Source: an uncultured Collinsella sp.
Lineage (GTDB): Bacteria; Actinomycetota; Coriobacteriia; Coriobacteriales; Coriobacteriaceae
Assembly: GCA_900543845.1 (NCBI GenBank)
Contig: UQTD01000030.1
Coordinates: forward strand, 1-22,518
Reading direction: 5' to 3'
Length of the DNA: 22,518 bases
Part shown: positions 15,018 to 22,461 of the stretch, in pieces
How the letters are laid out: every line of letters begins with the position of its first letter
Numbering within the stretch: the first letter of the stretch is position 1
Notes under the pieces: generated by a model
The model's input: only the letters and a program-made list of their open reading frames with translations
Database searches by the model: none
Told to the model about the DNA's origin: nothing
Program-made: the position numbers and the translations under genes

Positions 15018-16109
15018 CTAGCGTTTCTTTCCGCGGAAGAAGAAACCGTGCAGCGAGGGCTTGAGTCCGCGGTTGGCGCGACGCTCCTCGATATGATCGT
15101 GGATCGAAGCGACGCGTTCGATGACTTCGTCGGGAATCGGCACGTCGGGATTCATGTTCTCGACCTGGCTGACCTCGGCGGCGGCGACCTGGTCGATAAT
15201 GGGCACATCGTCGCGCGAGATGACGGGCGTGGCGTCTTCTTTCATCTTGCGGTAGCGCTGCATCATGTCGGTCTGCAGCTGCTGGGCCGAAGGCGGCGTC
15301 CAAATGATGGCGTTGGCGCCGGCGGCGATGGTCTCGCGAATGCTCTCGGGCGTTTTGCCGCCCGGTGCGATGAGCGGCAGGTTGGGATAGTGCTCGCGCA
15401 GCTCGCGTAGGACCTGGGGCGTGTTTTTGCCGGCGGCGATGTTGAGAATCTTGGCTCCGGCGCGCACTTTGGCATGCGCATCATCGTCGCAACGTACGAC
15501 CGTGGCGATGACGGGGATGTCGGCGATGTTGGTGATGTGCTCGACCATCTCGGCAGTGGCGGGGGAATTGACCACGCAGCCCGCCGCGCCCTGCATCTCG
15601 GAGACGGCTGCCATCTGCACGGAGCGCTTACCGGTCGTAGTTCCGCCGCCCACGCCTACAAAGACCGGGCACTCGGCGACGGTCAGCAGCGCTTGCGTAA
15701 TGGCGGGCTGCGGCGTGAAGGGGTAAACGGCAAAGACAGCATCGGCGTTGGAGTTGCGGATAACCGCGACATCGGTGGTGTAGATGAGCGACTTGATGCG
15801 GCGGCCGAAGAGCGTGAAGCCGCTGGCCTCCTCGATCTCGTCGGGCATGCGGAGGGCCGCCTTGCGCAGACGCCCGTCAATGGGCAGCGGCTCCATGGGG
15901 AGCAGTCCGTTGGGGGTCACGGCTACCTGGGGCTCGGTGAACTCGTCTGCGAGCTCGACCTCGGAAAAATCGACCGAGGCGACGATGTCCTCGTGAACCT
16001 CGGCGGGAACATCGATGGGGGCCTGGTCGTTCGTCGCGGCAGGCGCGTCGAAGGAACTGGTGCCGACAAAGGCGTCGACGCGCTCGTTCAAATCGTTGAG
16101 AGTATCCAT
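15018..16109 (-). CDS. TIM-barrel protein of unknown function (ribulose-phosphate-binding-barrel type)
   Basis: The product has 363 residues. Residues 1-75 are acidic and probably disordered. The core from about 97 begins FTLFGRRIKSLIYTTDVAVIRN and continues with beta-alpha repeats typical of a phosphate-binding TIM barrel: YPFTPQPAITQALL, CPVFVGVGGGTTTGKRS (149-163), GAAGCVVNSPA, IPVIATVV, AGAKILNIAAGKNTP, LPLIAPGGKTPESI and GANAIIWTPPSA. From memory, clostridial relatives are annotated loosely as hydrolase or aldolase-like without proven activity. The GG-K/T-P and GAN-A motifs resemble the phosphate-gripping ends of KDPG-aldolase-like and HisA/HisF-like barrels. The C-terminal 70 residues are an acidic and then basic extension. 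The RBS before ATG 16109 is weak. There is no operon partner, and the substrate cannot be inferred. Confidence 0.8.
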   Translation of the reverse strand: MDTLNDLNERVDAFVGTSSFDAPAATNDQAPIDVPAEVHEDIVASVDFSEVELADEFTEPQVAVTPNGLLPMEPLPIDGRLRKAALRMPDEIEEASGFTLFGRRIKSLIYTTDVAVIRNSNADAVFAVYPFTPQPAITQALLTVAECPVFVGVGGGTTTGKRSVQMAAVSEMQGAAGCVVNSPATAEMVEHITNIADIPVIATVVRCDDDAHAKVRAGAKILNIAAGKNTPQVLRELREHYPNLPLIAPGGKTPESIRETIAAGANAIIWTPPSAQQLQTDMMQRYRKMKEDATPVISRDDVPIIDQVAAAEVSQVENMNPDVPIPDEVIERVASIHDHIEERRANRGLKPSLHGFFFRGKKR

Positions 16110-16259
16110 GGGGGCTCGATTCTATGCGATGGTGGCCGGCGGGGTGCCGACAGCGTTGTGCTTGCTAAATCGTTTGACGAGTTGATTTTTCCCCGCCGCG
16201 CCATCCGTTAGACCGAAAGGCCGACGAACGTGAAGGAGCTGTGGTGGCGGGTATTGAGG

Positions 16260-16268
16260 TGCTATCTT
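16260..16268 (+). promoter_or_regulatory. Possible extended -10 promoter of the small membrane peptide gene
   Basis: TGC (16260-16262) precedes TATCTT (16263-16268), similar to the extended -10 sites at 14006 and 21171. The leader to ATG 16301 would be about 26 nt. Confidence 0.4.
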
Positions 16269-16300
16269 GAATGTCCCGTTTAAAAGAGAGGTGACGCGGT

Positions 16301-16471
16301 ATGGAATTGGCAGCAATGTTGGGCTCGATTGGCCTGTGTGTGGGCGCAATCGTTGCCGCCGCGGTCATCTACTTGGTGGTCACGGCCATTAAGGGCAAAA
16401 GAGCCGAGCGCAAGGAACGCGAGGCACTTAAGCAGCACCGTGACCAGCAGGACAAGCGCGCACGGAGATAG
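16301..16471 (+). CDS. Small single-span membrane protein, 56 residues
   Basis: The ATG at 16301 is preceded by GAGAGGTG (16286-16293) at good distance and opens a 57-codon frame ending TAG at 16469-16471. The peptide has a short N-terminus, one hydrophobic helix (about 7-30, ending VIYLVVTAI), and then a strongly basic, helical tail rich in Lys, Arg, Glu and Gln (KGKRAERKER onward). This is the form of a small membrane anchor or regulatory subunit with its tail in the cytoplasm. I do not recognise a family. It stands alone between a divergent gene (start at 16109) and a convergent one (end at 16496). The RBS, promoter-like hexamer and codon use make it credible despite its size. Confidence 0.65.
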   Translation: MELAAMLGSIGLCVGAIVAAAVIYLVVTAIKGKRAERKEREALKQHRDQQDKRARR

Positions 16472-16495
16472 TTTGTTGAGTTTTGAATCCGTGCA

Positions 16496-17599
16496 CTAGC
16501 TGCGTTTTCGGATCAGGGCGATGTAGAAGCCCTCAAAGTCGCGGCTGGGCGGGATGGTGAGCGTGCCGGGCATGCCGTTGGTGATGGCCGATACCTGACC
16601 CGCTGCGATTGCCTCGGTGAGAGCGTTGGACTCGATGCGCGGCTCCTCACTGGCTTCCTGGGCGCGGCGTGCTTCGCTTTCACTCGGCGTGCCGTCGAGG
16701 GGAATGAGCTCGCAGTCCATATGCTTGTCGAGGGCCTCTTGCAGGGCGTCCTCGTTTTCCTGCGGCATGATCGAACAGGTGGAATAGACGAGCGTGCCGC
16801 CCGGCTTGAGGGCGCCCATGGCGCGGTCCAGAAGTGCGCGCTGCGAGCGGGCGCACTTGTCAAGCAGCTGCTCGGTCAGGCCGCGCAGGCTCTTTTCGTT
16901 GCCGCTGATGACGGTGCCCGTGCCGGTGCAGGGGGCGTCGAGCAGGATACGGTCAAAGCGGAAGAATTCGTCGAGCTCGCGTGCGTCGATACGCATGACG
17001 GGCACGTTTTTGGCGCCCTGGCGATGGAGGTTTGATTCGAGCTTTTCGGCGCGGGGAATGCTCATCTCGCAGGCCGTGAGGTGCGCCTGTCCCTGCGTGA
17101 GGGCGGCGATCTGCGTCGTCTTGCCACCGGGGGCTGCACACATGTCCAGGATGTCCTCGCCTGTCTGGGCGCCCAGGACCAACGGCGGCATCATGGACGA
17201 CAGGCTTTGCAAGTAGATTTTGCCGTCACGGTAGATGTCGAGGTCCCATAGGTCGGAAACCTGGGCCTCGGGCAGGATGAAGGCATCCCGGTACCAGGTA
17301 ACGGTTTGGTGTGCGATGCCGGCCTCGTCGAGTGCGGCAGCGATGTCTTCGGCGGTCGCCTTGAGCGTGTTGGCGCGCAGTGTGACTGGGCGCGTGGCCG
17401 CAGCGCCAAAGCCTTCGATCATGAGCTCGGCATCGGCGGGTGCATAGGCGCCGGCGACCGTGTCGACCATAAAGCGCGGCAGGTCGGTGGCGCAGGGAAG
17501 GGCGGCAAGCTGGTCGGAAAGCTCGGTAGCAGCAAACTGCCTGAGCTTGAGCTCGGCTTTGACCTGCTTTTTCTGCTTACGACGACGCGGCTTGGACAT
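16496..17599 (-). CDS. RsmB/RsmF-like RNA (cytosine-5) methyltransferase
   Basis: The 367-residue SAM-dependent enzyme is of the NOL1/NOP2/Sun group, which methylates cytosine C5 in rRNA or tRNA. Visible are LRANTLKAT (74-82), the SAM loop DMCAAPGGKT (152-161), the motif IV DAPCTGTG (221-228, C224 the release cysteine) and the motif VI STCSIMPQEN (273-282, C275 the nucleophile). Both catalytic cysteines are present, so it should be active. There is no NusB-like N-terminal domain, which argues for RsmF or an archaeal-type NSUN relative rather than true RsmB; the first 20 residues are very basic. The C-terminus ends with FEGFYIALIRKR, a family end motif. ATG 17599 has AAGGAAAG upstream. It lies 59 nt after the MetRS-like gene on the same strand and is probably co-transcribed with it. 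Confidence 0.92.
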   Translation of the reverse strand: MSKPRRRKQKKQVKAELKLRQFAATELSDQLAALPCATDLPRFMVDTVAGAYAPADAELMIEGFGAAATRPVTLRANTLKATAEDIAAALDEAGIAHQTVTWYRDAFILPEAQVSDLWDLDIYRDGKIYLQSLSSMMPPLVLGAQTGEDILDMCAAPGGKTTQIAALTQGQAHLTACEMSIPRAEKLESNLHRQGAKNVPVMRIDARELDEFFRFDRILLDAPCTGTGTVISGNEKSLRGLTEQLLDKCARSQRALLDRAMGALKPGGTLVYSTCSIMPQENEDALQEALDKHMDCELIPLDGTPSESEARRAQEASEEPRIESNALTEAIAAGQVSAITNGMPGTLTIPPSRDFEGFYIALIRKRS

Positions 17600-17658
17600 C
17601 CGTCTTTCCTTCCCGTCCCAAATTGATTACTTTCCAGGCACGCCGCTGCTAGCGTGCT

Positions 17659-19809
17659 CTAGTACTGGCTCTCGTGCTTGCTGAAGAAGTCGAAGCGCGG
17701 GGGCAGCGGCTTCACGCGGTGCTCGCCGGGCTTCTCGCCCAGGCTCTCCATAAACTCGTCCGTGGAGGCAAAGATGTTATCCCAGCTAAAGAAGGCGACC
17801 GGATCGACGTCGAAGTACTCGCAGATGAGCTCGCAGCCGGCCGGGACGATGCCGTGCATGAGCACGGTCGCCACGCGCAGCTCGGTAAAGGCGTCGACCA
17901 GGGCCTGCGTCATGGCGGCGTTTGCCGGCTCGCCCTCGAGCTTGTTGGCGGCCTTGGAGGCGTCGCTCCAGCGCTTGTTGGCGGCGCGCAGGTAGTCGTC
18001 GCACACGGCGAGCGCGTGGTGCGTCTCGAACTTGTACATGGCCTGCTCAAAGGCGAGGACGGCTTGCTCGGCGGCCTCGACCACGGTGGCAGAGGCGGCG
18101 CCGGCGGGAATACAACCGTTGCGATAGGGGCTCTCGTCGCCCTCCTTGACGGCGACGCCGTAGAAGCAGCTGCGGGCCAGGCGGTTGAAGACGCCGGTCA
18201 AAAGGGCGCTCTCCTTAAGGGCGGGGTCGATGACGCGCTTGTCGTCGCAGGCGCGCACCTCGTTGCCGTCCTTGTCCTTGCCGGTCACGCGCGTGTCATA
18301 TGCCTTGGGGCTAAAGCTCACCGGCTTCTCGGACAGGCCGAGCGACAGCCAGTGCGCGCGCATCTGCTCGCAGGTGTAGTGGTTGAGCAGGTCGTCTGCC
18401 GGCGGGGGAGGCGTCTGCGAGGACGAGCTTGCCTTTTTGCCCATGTAGAGCAGGTGGTAGCAGGCGCTGACGGTGCTCTGCGTGAGGTCCCAGCCCAGGG
18501 CCTCCCACATGGCAGTCTGCGCGATGCAGTAGAAATAGATGTTGTCCTGACCGATGAACTGGTAGATCTGCGCGTCGTCAGAGCACCACCAGTCGCGCCA
18601 GTCGAGCGAGCTGTGCTGGTAGGTGGGCGCGGGGACCTGCGTGGAATCGGCGGCGGGCTCGCCCATGAGGGCGGCATCCTGGGCGGCGACACCCTCGGTC
18701 ACGCCGGCGGCCTTGGCATCGCGTGCGAGCACGGTGCGCGTGTAGCTGATGGGCGCCCACAGGCTCTCGGGCCAGCACCAGCAGGTGACGTCGTTCACGC
18801 CGTCGACCTCGGGCACCGGAACGCCCCAGTCGATGTTGCCGGTGATACGGAAGGGCACGAGCGCCTTGCCGCTGCGGAAGCGCACGCCGCCGTTGGCGAG
18901 CACCGCGTGGGCGTCGTCGCGTTCCTTCCAGCTGGGGAAGGTGACGGTAAAGCTGCTCTTGTTGCCCTCGGGCTCCAGTACGGTGTGCTCGGGCAGCTGG
19001 TCCTCGACGGCGTCGAAGGCCTCGCGGAACTTGTTCTGGATGTAGAGCTGAGCCGGCAGCAGCCACTCCTCCATGGTCTTGGAGACCACGGAGCGAACCT
19101 GCGGGTTCTGGGCGAGCTTGGCGGTATAGGTCTTCATAAAGTCGAGGTAGGCCGGCAGGTCGAAGTAGAGGTTGTCGACCGGGCGCAGCTCGGGCACTTC
19201 GCCGGTGAGCTGGCTCTTGGGTGCGATGAGTTCCTCGGGCTCAAACTGGTGACCCAGGTCGCACTCGTCGGCATAAGCCTTTTCGGATTTGCAACCTTGG
19301 ATGGGGCAGCGGCCGATGACCTGGCGACCGTTGAGGAACGTTCCGGCCTTGGCATCGTAGAACTGCAGGGTAGAGCGCTTGGAGATAGTGCCCTGCTCGT
19401 GCAGACGCTCGATAATCTCAGCGGTCACCTCATTATGGATCTTGGCCGCCGGCTCAAGGCCCGAGCCGCCGTAGATGTCGCAGCTGATGTTGTAGTTGTT
19501 GAGGGTCGCGGCCTGACGGGAGTGATTGGACTCGACGTACTCACTAATGGACTTGTCGTAGCCCTCGTTCTCCTTGAGCTTGCGGTAGCTCTCCATGATG
19601 GGCGATCCGTAGCAGTCGGTTCCCGAGGTGAAGATGACATTCTCGCGGCCCAGGCGGTCGCGCAGGAAGCGGGCGAAGAAGTCGGCCGGGACAAAGACGC
19701 CGCCGACGTGGCCAAAGTGAAGGCCCTTGTTGCCGTAGGGCTCGCCGGCGGTAACGATGGCGCGGCGAGGCCAGCTGGGACGGTCGTTCATGGAGTATTT
19801 GGATGCCAT
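17659..19809 (-). CDS. Divergent methionyl-tRNA synthetase-like class I tRNA ligase
   Basis: The 716-residue protein (from ATG 19809) follows the MetRS order. It starts with VTAGEPYGNKGLHFGH (HIGH motif as HFGH, 31-34) and TSGTDCYGSPI. A knuckle with C168, C173, C183 and H187 is likely to bind zinc. Then come the WGVPVPEVDG region and FIGQDNIYFYC, and a KMSKS region reading GKKASSS (457-463), in which the second lysine is replaced by serine. A helical anticodon-binding domain and a long C-terminal region follow; no tRNA-binding EMAP-type domain is evident. It is longer than usual MetRS, with insertions around 340-430. It may be a second, specialised synthetase or the housekeeping one of this lineage. 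ATG 19809 is preceded by AAGGAG. The longer frame from 19902 runs through the promoter and is rejected. Confidence 0.82.
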   Translation of the reverse strand: MASKYSMNDRPSWPRRAIVTAGEPYGNKGLHFGHVGGVFVPADFFARFLRDRLGRENVIFTSGTDCYGSPIMESYRKLKENEGYDKSISEYVESNHSRQAATLNNYNISCDIYGGSGLEPAAKIHNEVTAEIIERLHEQGTISKRSTLQFYDAKAGTFLNGRQVIGRCPIQGCKSEKAYADECDLGHQFEPEELIAPKSQLTGEVPELRPVDNLYFDLPAYLDFMKTYTAKLAQNPQVRSVVSKTMEEWLLPAQLYIQNKFREAFDAVEDQLPEHTVLEPEGNKSSFTVTFPSWKERDDAHAVLANGGVRFRSGKALVPFRITGNIDWGVPVPEVDGVNDVTCWCWPESLWAPISYTRTVLARDAKAAGVTEGVAAQDAALMGEPAADSTQVPAPTYQHSSLDWRDWWCSDDAQIYQFIGQDNIYFYCIAQTAMWEALGWDLTQSTVSACYHLLYMGKKASSSSQTPPPPADDLLNHYTCEQMRAHWLSLGLSEKPVSFSPKAYDTRVTGKDKDGNEVRACDDKRVIDPALKESALLTGVFNRLARSCFYGVAVKEGDESPYRNGCIPAGAASATVVEAAEQAVLAFEQAMYKFETHHALAVCDDYLRAANKRWSDASKAANKLEGEPANAAMTQALVDAFTELRVATVLMHGIVPAGCELICEYFDVDPVAFFSWDNIFASTDEFMESLGEKPGEHRVKPLPPRFDFFSKHESQY

Positions 19810-19890
19810 GGGACTCCTTCGCATATAGTAAGGGCGCGGCCGGGCGCAAGGCCTGGCGACGCGGTGGTCAATTCGTGCATAACGTTCGAC

Positions 19891-19901
19891 ATTATCGCAC
19901 A
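19891..19901 (-). promoter_or_regulatory. Extended -10 promoter of the MetRS-like gene
   Basis: Read on the minus strand this is TGTGCGATAAT, identical over 11 bases to the degV promoter at 14006-14016. It predicts an mRNA leader of about 75 nt before ATG 19809. It also overlaps the ATG at 19902, which therefore cannot be a start in this transcript. Confidence 0.55.
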
Positions 19902-19941
19902 TGCGGACGGGTGCGTGGCAGGGGCGCTATCCTAAGATGCT

Positions 19942-20511
19942 ATGAATGAGATTTCCAACATACATGCGTTTGAGGACGAGGATTTTCTGCACGCCTGCTT
20001 TGTGTGGGGGATGGCCGTGCTCGGCGCATTTGCCGTGTGCCTGGTGCCGGTGTTTATGCTGATGGGCGGGCCCGCTGACCTGGATGCGGCTGACGCGGGC
20101 GGTTGGACGGCCGTCTTGGGCTGGATAGTCGGCTTGGCTGCGGTTTCGGCGGCGTCATTTGCCGTTCACGAGCTGGTGCACGGTGTGTTTTTTAAGCTGC
20201 TGGCGCCTGCGGGCGCGCAGGTGACCTTTGGGGCAAATCTCGAAACCTGCATGATTTACGCCTGCGCCGAGGGCGTGGTGTATTCGCGCCGGCGGTACGT
20301 GGTGGTTTGCCTGGCGCCGACGGTTGTTGTGACGGCGGCGTTTACCCTAGGGTTTGCGCTCTCGGGCTATCCGCTGCTGTGCTACCTGGCGGCTGGTCTG
20401 CATTTGTCGGGCTGTGTGGGCGATTGGTATTACGTGCGAACCATTCTGCGCGACCGTCGCATTGTCGCCTGCGAGGACACGTCCTTTGGCGTGCGCTTTT
20501 TCGCAAGGTAG
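19942..20511 (+). CDS. DUF3267-like membrane protein with HExxH motif
   Basis: The 189-residue protein has about four membrane helices (roughly 20-41, 57-75, 113-134, 136-155). HELVH at 76-80, at the end of the second helix and followed by GVFFKLLAPAG, is the zinc-protease-like signature of DUF3267, a family related in layout to site-2-protease-type membrane metalloproteases. A later conserved GDWYYVRTILRD near the C-terminus agrees. The function is unproven: it could be a membrane protease or a non-catalytic relative. ATG 19942 has no RBS. TATCCT (19928-19933) is just upstream, so a leaderless mRNA starting near the ATG is possible. The gene is divergent from the MetRS-like gene and 64 nt before queH, which has its own strong RBS. 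Confidence 0.82.
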   Translation: MNEISNIHAFEDEDFLHACFVWGMAVLGAFAVCLVPVFMLMGGPADLDAADAGGWTAVLGWIVGLAAVSAASFAVHELVHGVFFKLLAPAGAQVTFGANLETCMIYACAEGVVYSRRRYVVVCLAPTVVVTAAFTLGFALSGYPLLCYLAAGLHLSGCVGDWYYVRTILRDRRIVACEDTSFGVRFFAR

Positions 20512-20575
20512 TCTTTTTTTGGGATGATTTTTCTGGGATGGGGATTAAAAAATCATTGTGGGAGAGGAGATGTTG

Positions 20576-21151
20576 ATGAAGCCGTTGCTGCTGCATGCTT
20601 GCTGTGCGCCGTGCTCGCTTGAGCCGGTCCGCCTGCTGCGCGAGGAAGGGTTTGAGCCCACGATTTGCTGGACCAACCCCAATATTCAGCCGCGCGATGA
20701 ATGGCGGCGCCGCCTGGACGAGCTGCGCCGGTGGTGTGCCGACGGCGACATTGAGCTCATCGAGGCGGGGGAGGACCGCGATCGCTGGGAGGCCGGTGTG
20801 GCCCCGCTGGGCGCCGATCGACCCCGCCGCTGTCGTGCGTGCTATGCCCTGCGTCTGGCCGAGGCATGCCGTGTGGCCCAGGAGCGCGGGTTCGAATATG
20901 TGGGCACGACGCTCGCCGTCTCGCCGTATCAGCTGTTCGATACCTGTAATGACGTGTTGGAGCGTCTGGCTGCCGCCCGCGGCCTCACTCCGGTCATTCG
21001 CGATTTTCGCCCGTATTACCCCGAAGCGACACGCCGTTCGCGCGAGCTGGGCATGTATCGGCAGAACTACTGTGGTTGCCGCTTCTCTGCTGTCGAGGCG
21101 GCCATGGACCGCGCTCGCATCCGCGACGAGCGCAAAGCCGCCAAAAAGTAG
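20576..21151 (+). CDS. queH: Epoxyqueuosine reductase QueH
   Basis: The 191-residue protein carries the QueH (formerly DUF208) signatures: HACCAPCS with C9, C10 and C13 near the N-terminus, CRACYALRL with C86 and C89, and YCGC with C166 and C168. These cysteines hold an iron-sulfur cluster and a second metal site in characterised members. QueH reduces epoxyqueuosine to queuosine in tRNA, the last step of the pathway, replacing cobalamin-dependent QueG. GGAGAGGAG (20561-20569) touches the ATG at 20570 but is 6 nt from the ATG at 20576, whose product MKPLLLHACC fits family N-termini. It is followed 64 nt later by queA, which makes its substrate. The use of a B12-free reductase is notable next to a B12-regulated surface operon. 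Confidence 0.95.
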   Translation: MKPLLLHACCAPCSLEPVRLLREEGFEPTICWTNPNIQPRDEWRRRLDELRRWCADGDIELIEAGEDRDRWEAGVAPLGADRPRRCRACYALRLAEACRVAQERGFEYVGTTLAVSPYQLFDTCNDVLERLAAARGLTPVIRDFRPYYPEATRRSRELGMYRQNYCGCRFSAVEAAMDRARIRDERKAAKK

Positions 21152-21170
21152 TTCTTTTGGGCTGGCGGCC

Positions 21171-21179
21171 TGCTAGGAT
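21171..21179 (+). promoter_or_regulatory. Possible extended -10 promoter of queA
   Basis: TGC (21171-21173) precedes TAGGAT (21174-21179) between queH and queA. It would give queA its own transcript with a leader of about 30 nt in addition to read-through from queH. Confidence 0.4.
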
Positions 21180-21215
21180 GTAGAGCGGACTTTATCTATA
21201 TAAGGAGTATCCGAC

Positions 21216-22433
21216 GTGTCTATGCGTACCGATGATTTTGACTACAACCTTCCTGAGGAACTGATCGCCCAGGCTCCTGCCGATCCGCGCGACTCCTGCC
21301 GCCTGCTGGTGGTGGATCGCAAGGGCTCCGAGGCGGGAACGCCGCTGGAGCACGGCGGTACCGTTGAGCACCGCATCTTCCGCGACATCATCGACTATAT
21401 CGAGCCGGGCGATGTGCTCGTCATCAACAAGACGCGCGTGATGCCGGCCCGCCTGATTGGTCGCAAAGCCGGCTCGGGTGGCGTGGTCGAGACGCTGCTG
21501 CTCAAGCGCCGCGAGGATGTTGACCCGCTGGGCCATGTTTGGGAGTGTCTGGTCAAGCCGGGCAAGCGTCTGAAGCCCGGTGCTCAGATTGAGTATCGCG
21601 CCGGTGGCGCCCATGCGCCCGAGGGCGCGCCCGTGGTGCTGACGGCCGAGGTCATCGACTTTGTCACCGATAGCCGTGGCGGCCGTCTGGTGCGCTTTGA
21701 GCCGGCCGGTTGCAATGCTGCCGGCGAGCCGCGCACGCTCGACGAGGCCATCCACGCCGCCGGTCACGTGCCGCTGCCGCCCTACATTACCGATTACGAG
21801 GGCGACCCCGAGAAGTACCAGACCGTTTACGCCATGAAGGAGGAGCACTCGGCTGCCGCTCCTACGGCGGGCCTGCACTTTACTCCCGAGCTCATGGCCG
21901 CTATCGAGGCCAAGGGTGCGAAGTTTGCCGCTGTCGAGCTCGAGGTCGGCATCGATACCTTCCGTCTGGTGGAGGAGGACGACCCTACGCAGCACGTCAT
22001 GCACACCGAGCGCTACCACGTATCGCAGGAGGTGGTCGACGCCGTGCATAAGGCTAAGGCCGAGGGGCATCGCGTGATCGCCGTCGGTACCACGGCGGTG
22101 CGCTCGCTCGAGAGCGCGTTTGACGCGGACGCGCCGGTGTCCGATCCGGCTGTGACGGCGCGCTATTTTGAGGGCCGTGAGGACGGCGCCGACACGCTCG
22201 GCCGCGGTGACATCGTGGTGCGCGAGAACGCGACGACGCAGCTCTACCTCATGCCTGGCTCGACCTATCACGTGGTTGACGCGCTGATCACGAACTTCCA
22301 CGTGCCGCGCTCCACGCTCATGATGCTCGTAAGCGCGCTTGCCTCCCGCGACCAGATCATGGATGCCTACGCCGCCGCCATCGAGGAGCGCTACCGCTTC
22401 TTCAGCTTTGGTGACGCAATGCTCATTCAGTAG
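21216..22433 (+). CDS. queA: tRNA preQ1(34) S-adenosylmethionine ribosyltransferase-isomerase QueA
   Basis: The 405-residue protein is QueA, which moves the ribosyl part of SAM onto preQ1 at tRNA position 34 to form epoxyqueuosine. Signature blocks are FDYNLPEELIAQ (8-19), VLVINKTRVMPARL (67-80), the highly conserved AAPTAGLHFT (214-223), VELEVGIDTFR, HTERYHVS (263-270), GTTAVRSLES, and the end block VDALITNFHVPRSTLMMLVSA. It is longer than E. coli QueA (about 356). Extra residues lie in the domain before the active-site block (a Gly/Ala-rich stretch about 100-175) and after GTTAVRSLES, around DAPVSDPAVTARYF. The start is GTG at 21216, 8 nt after AAGGAG (21202-21207); the ATG at 21222 is too far from it. 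It acts directly before QueH. Confidence 0.97.
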   Translation: MSMRTDDFDYNLPEELIAQAPADPRDSCRLLVVDRKGSEAGTPLEHGGTVEHRIFRDIIDYIEPGDVLVINKTRVMPARLIGRKAGSGGVVETLLLKRREDVDPLGHVWECLVKPGKRLKPGAQIEYRAGGAHAPEGAPVVLTAEVIDFVTDSRGGRLVRFEPAGCNAAGEPRTLDEAIHAAGHVPLPPYITDYEGDPEKYQTVYAMKEEHSAAAPTAGLHFTPELMAAIEAKGAKFAAVELEVGIDTFRLVEEDDPTQHVMHTERYHVSQEVVDAVHKAKAEGHRVIAVGTTAVRSLESAFDADAPVSDPAVTARYFEGREDGADTLGRGDIVVRENATTQLYLMPGSTYHVVDALITNFHVPRSTLMMLVSALASRDQIMDAYAAAIEERYRFFSFGDAMLIQ

Positions 22434-22461
22434 GTTACGGCGTTTTCCAAACGCCGTAACC
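22433..22461 (+). terminator. Perfect hairpin overlapping the queA stop codon
   Basis: A perfect 13-bp stem (22433-22445 with 22449-22461) with a 3-nt loop starts at the last base of the TAG stop codon. No T-run follows, so it may act as a weak terminator or protect the mRNA 3' end. The final 57 bases of the window contain nothing I can identify. Confidence 0.5.

Noticed and set aside
19810..19902. N-terminal extension of the MetRS-like gene to 19902
   Set aside because: The ATG lies within the extended -10 promoter and the added 31 residues do not resemble a synthetase N-terminus.
17674..19935. 753-codon plus-strand open frame opposite the MetRS-like gene
   Set aside because: It is a mirror of the codon pattern of the real minus-strand gene; the product is a Val/Gly/Ala/Leu-rich string without domains, and the opposite strand encodes recognisable synthetase motifs.
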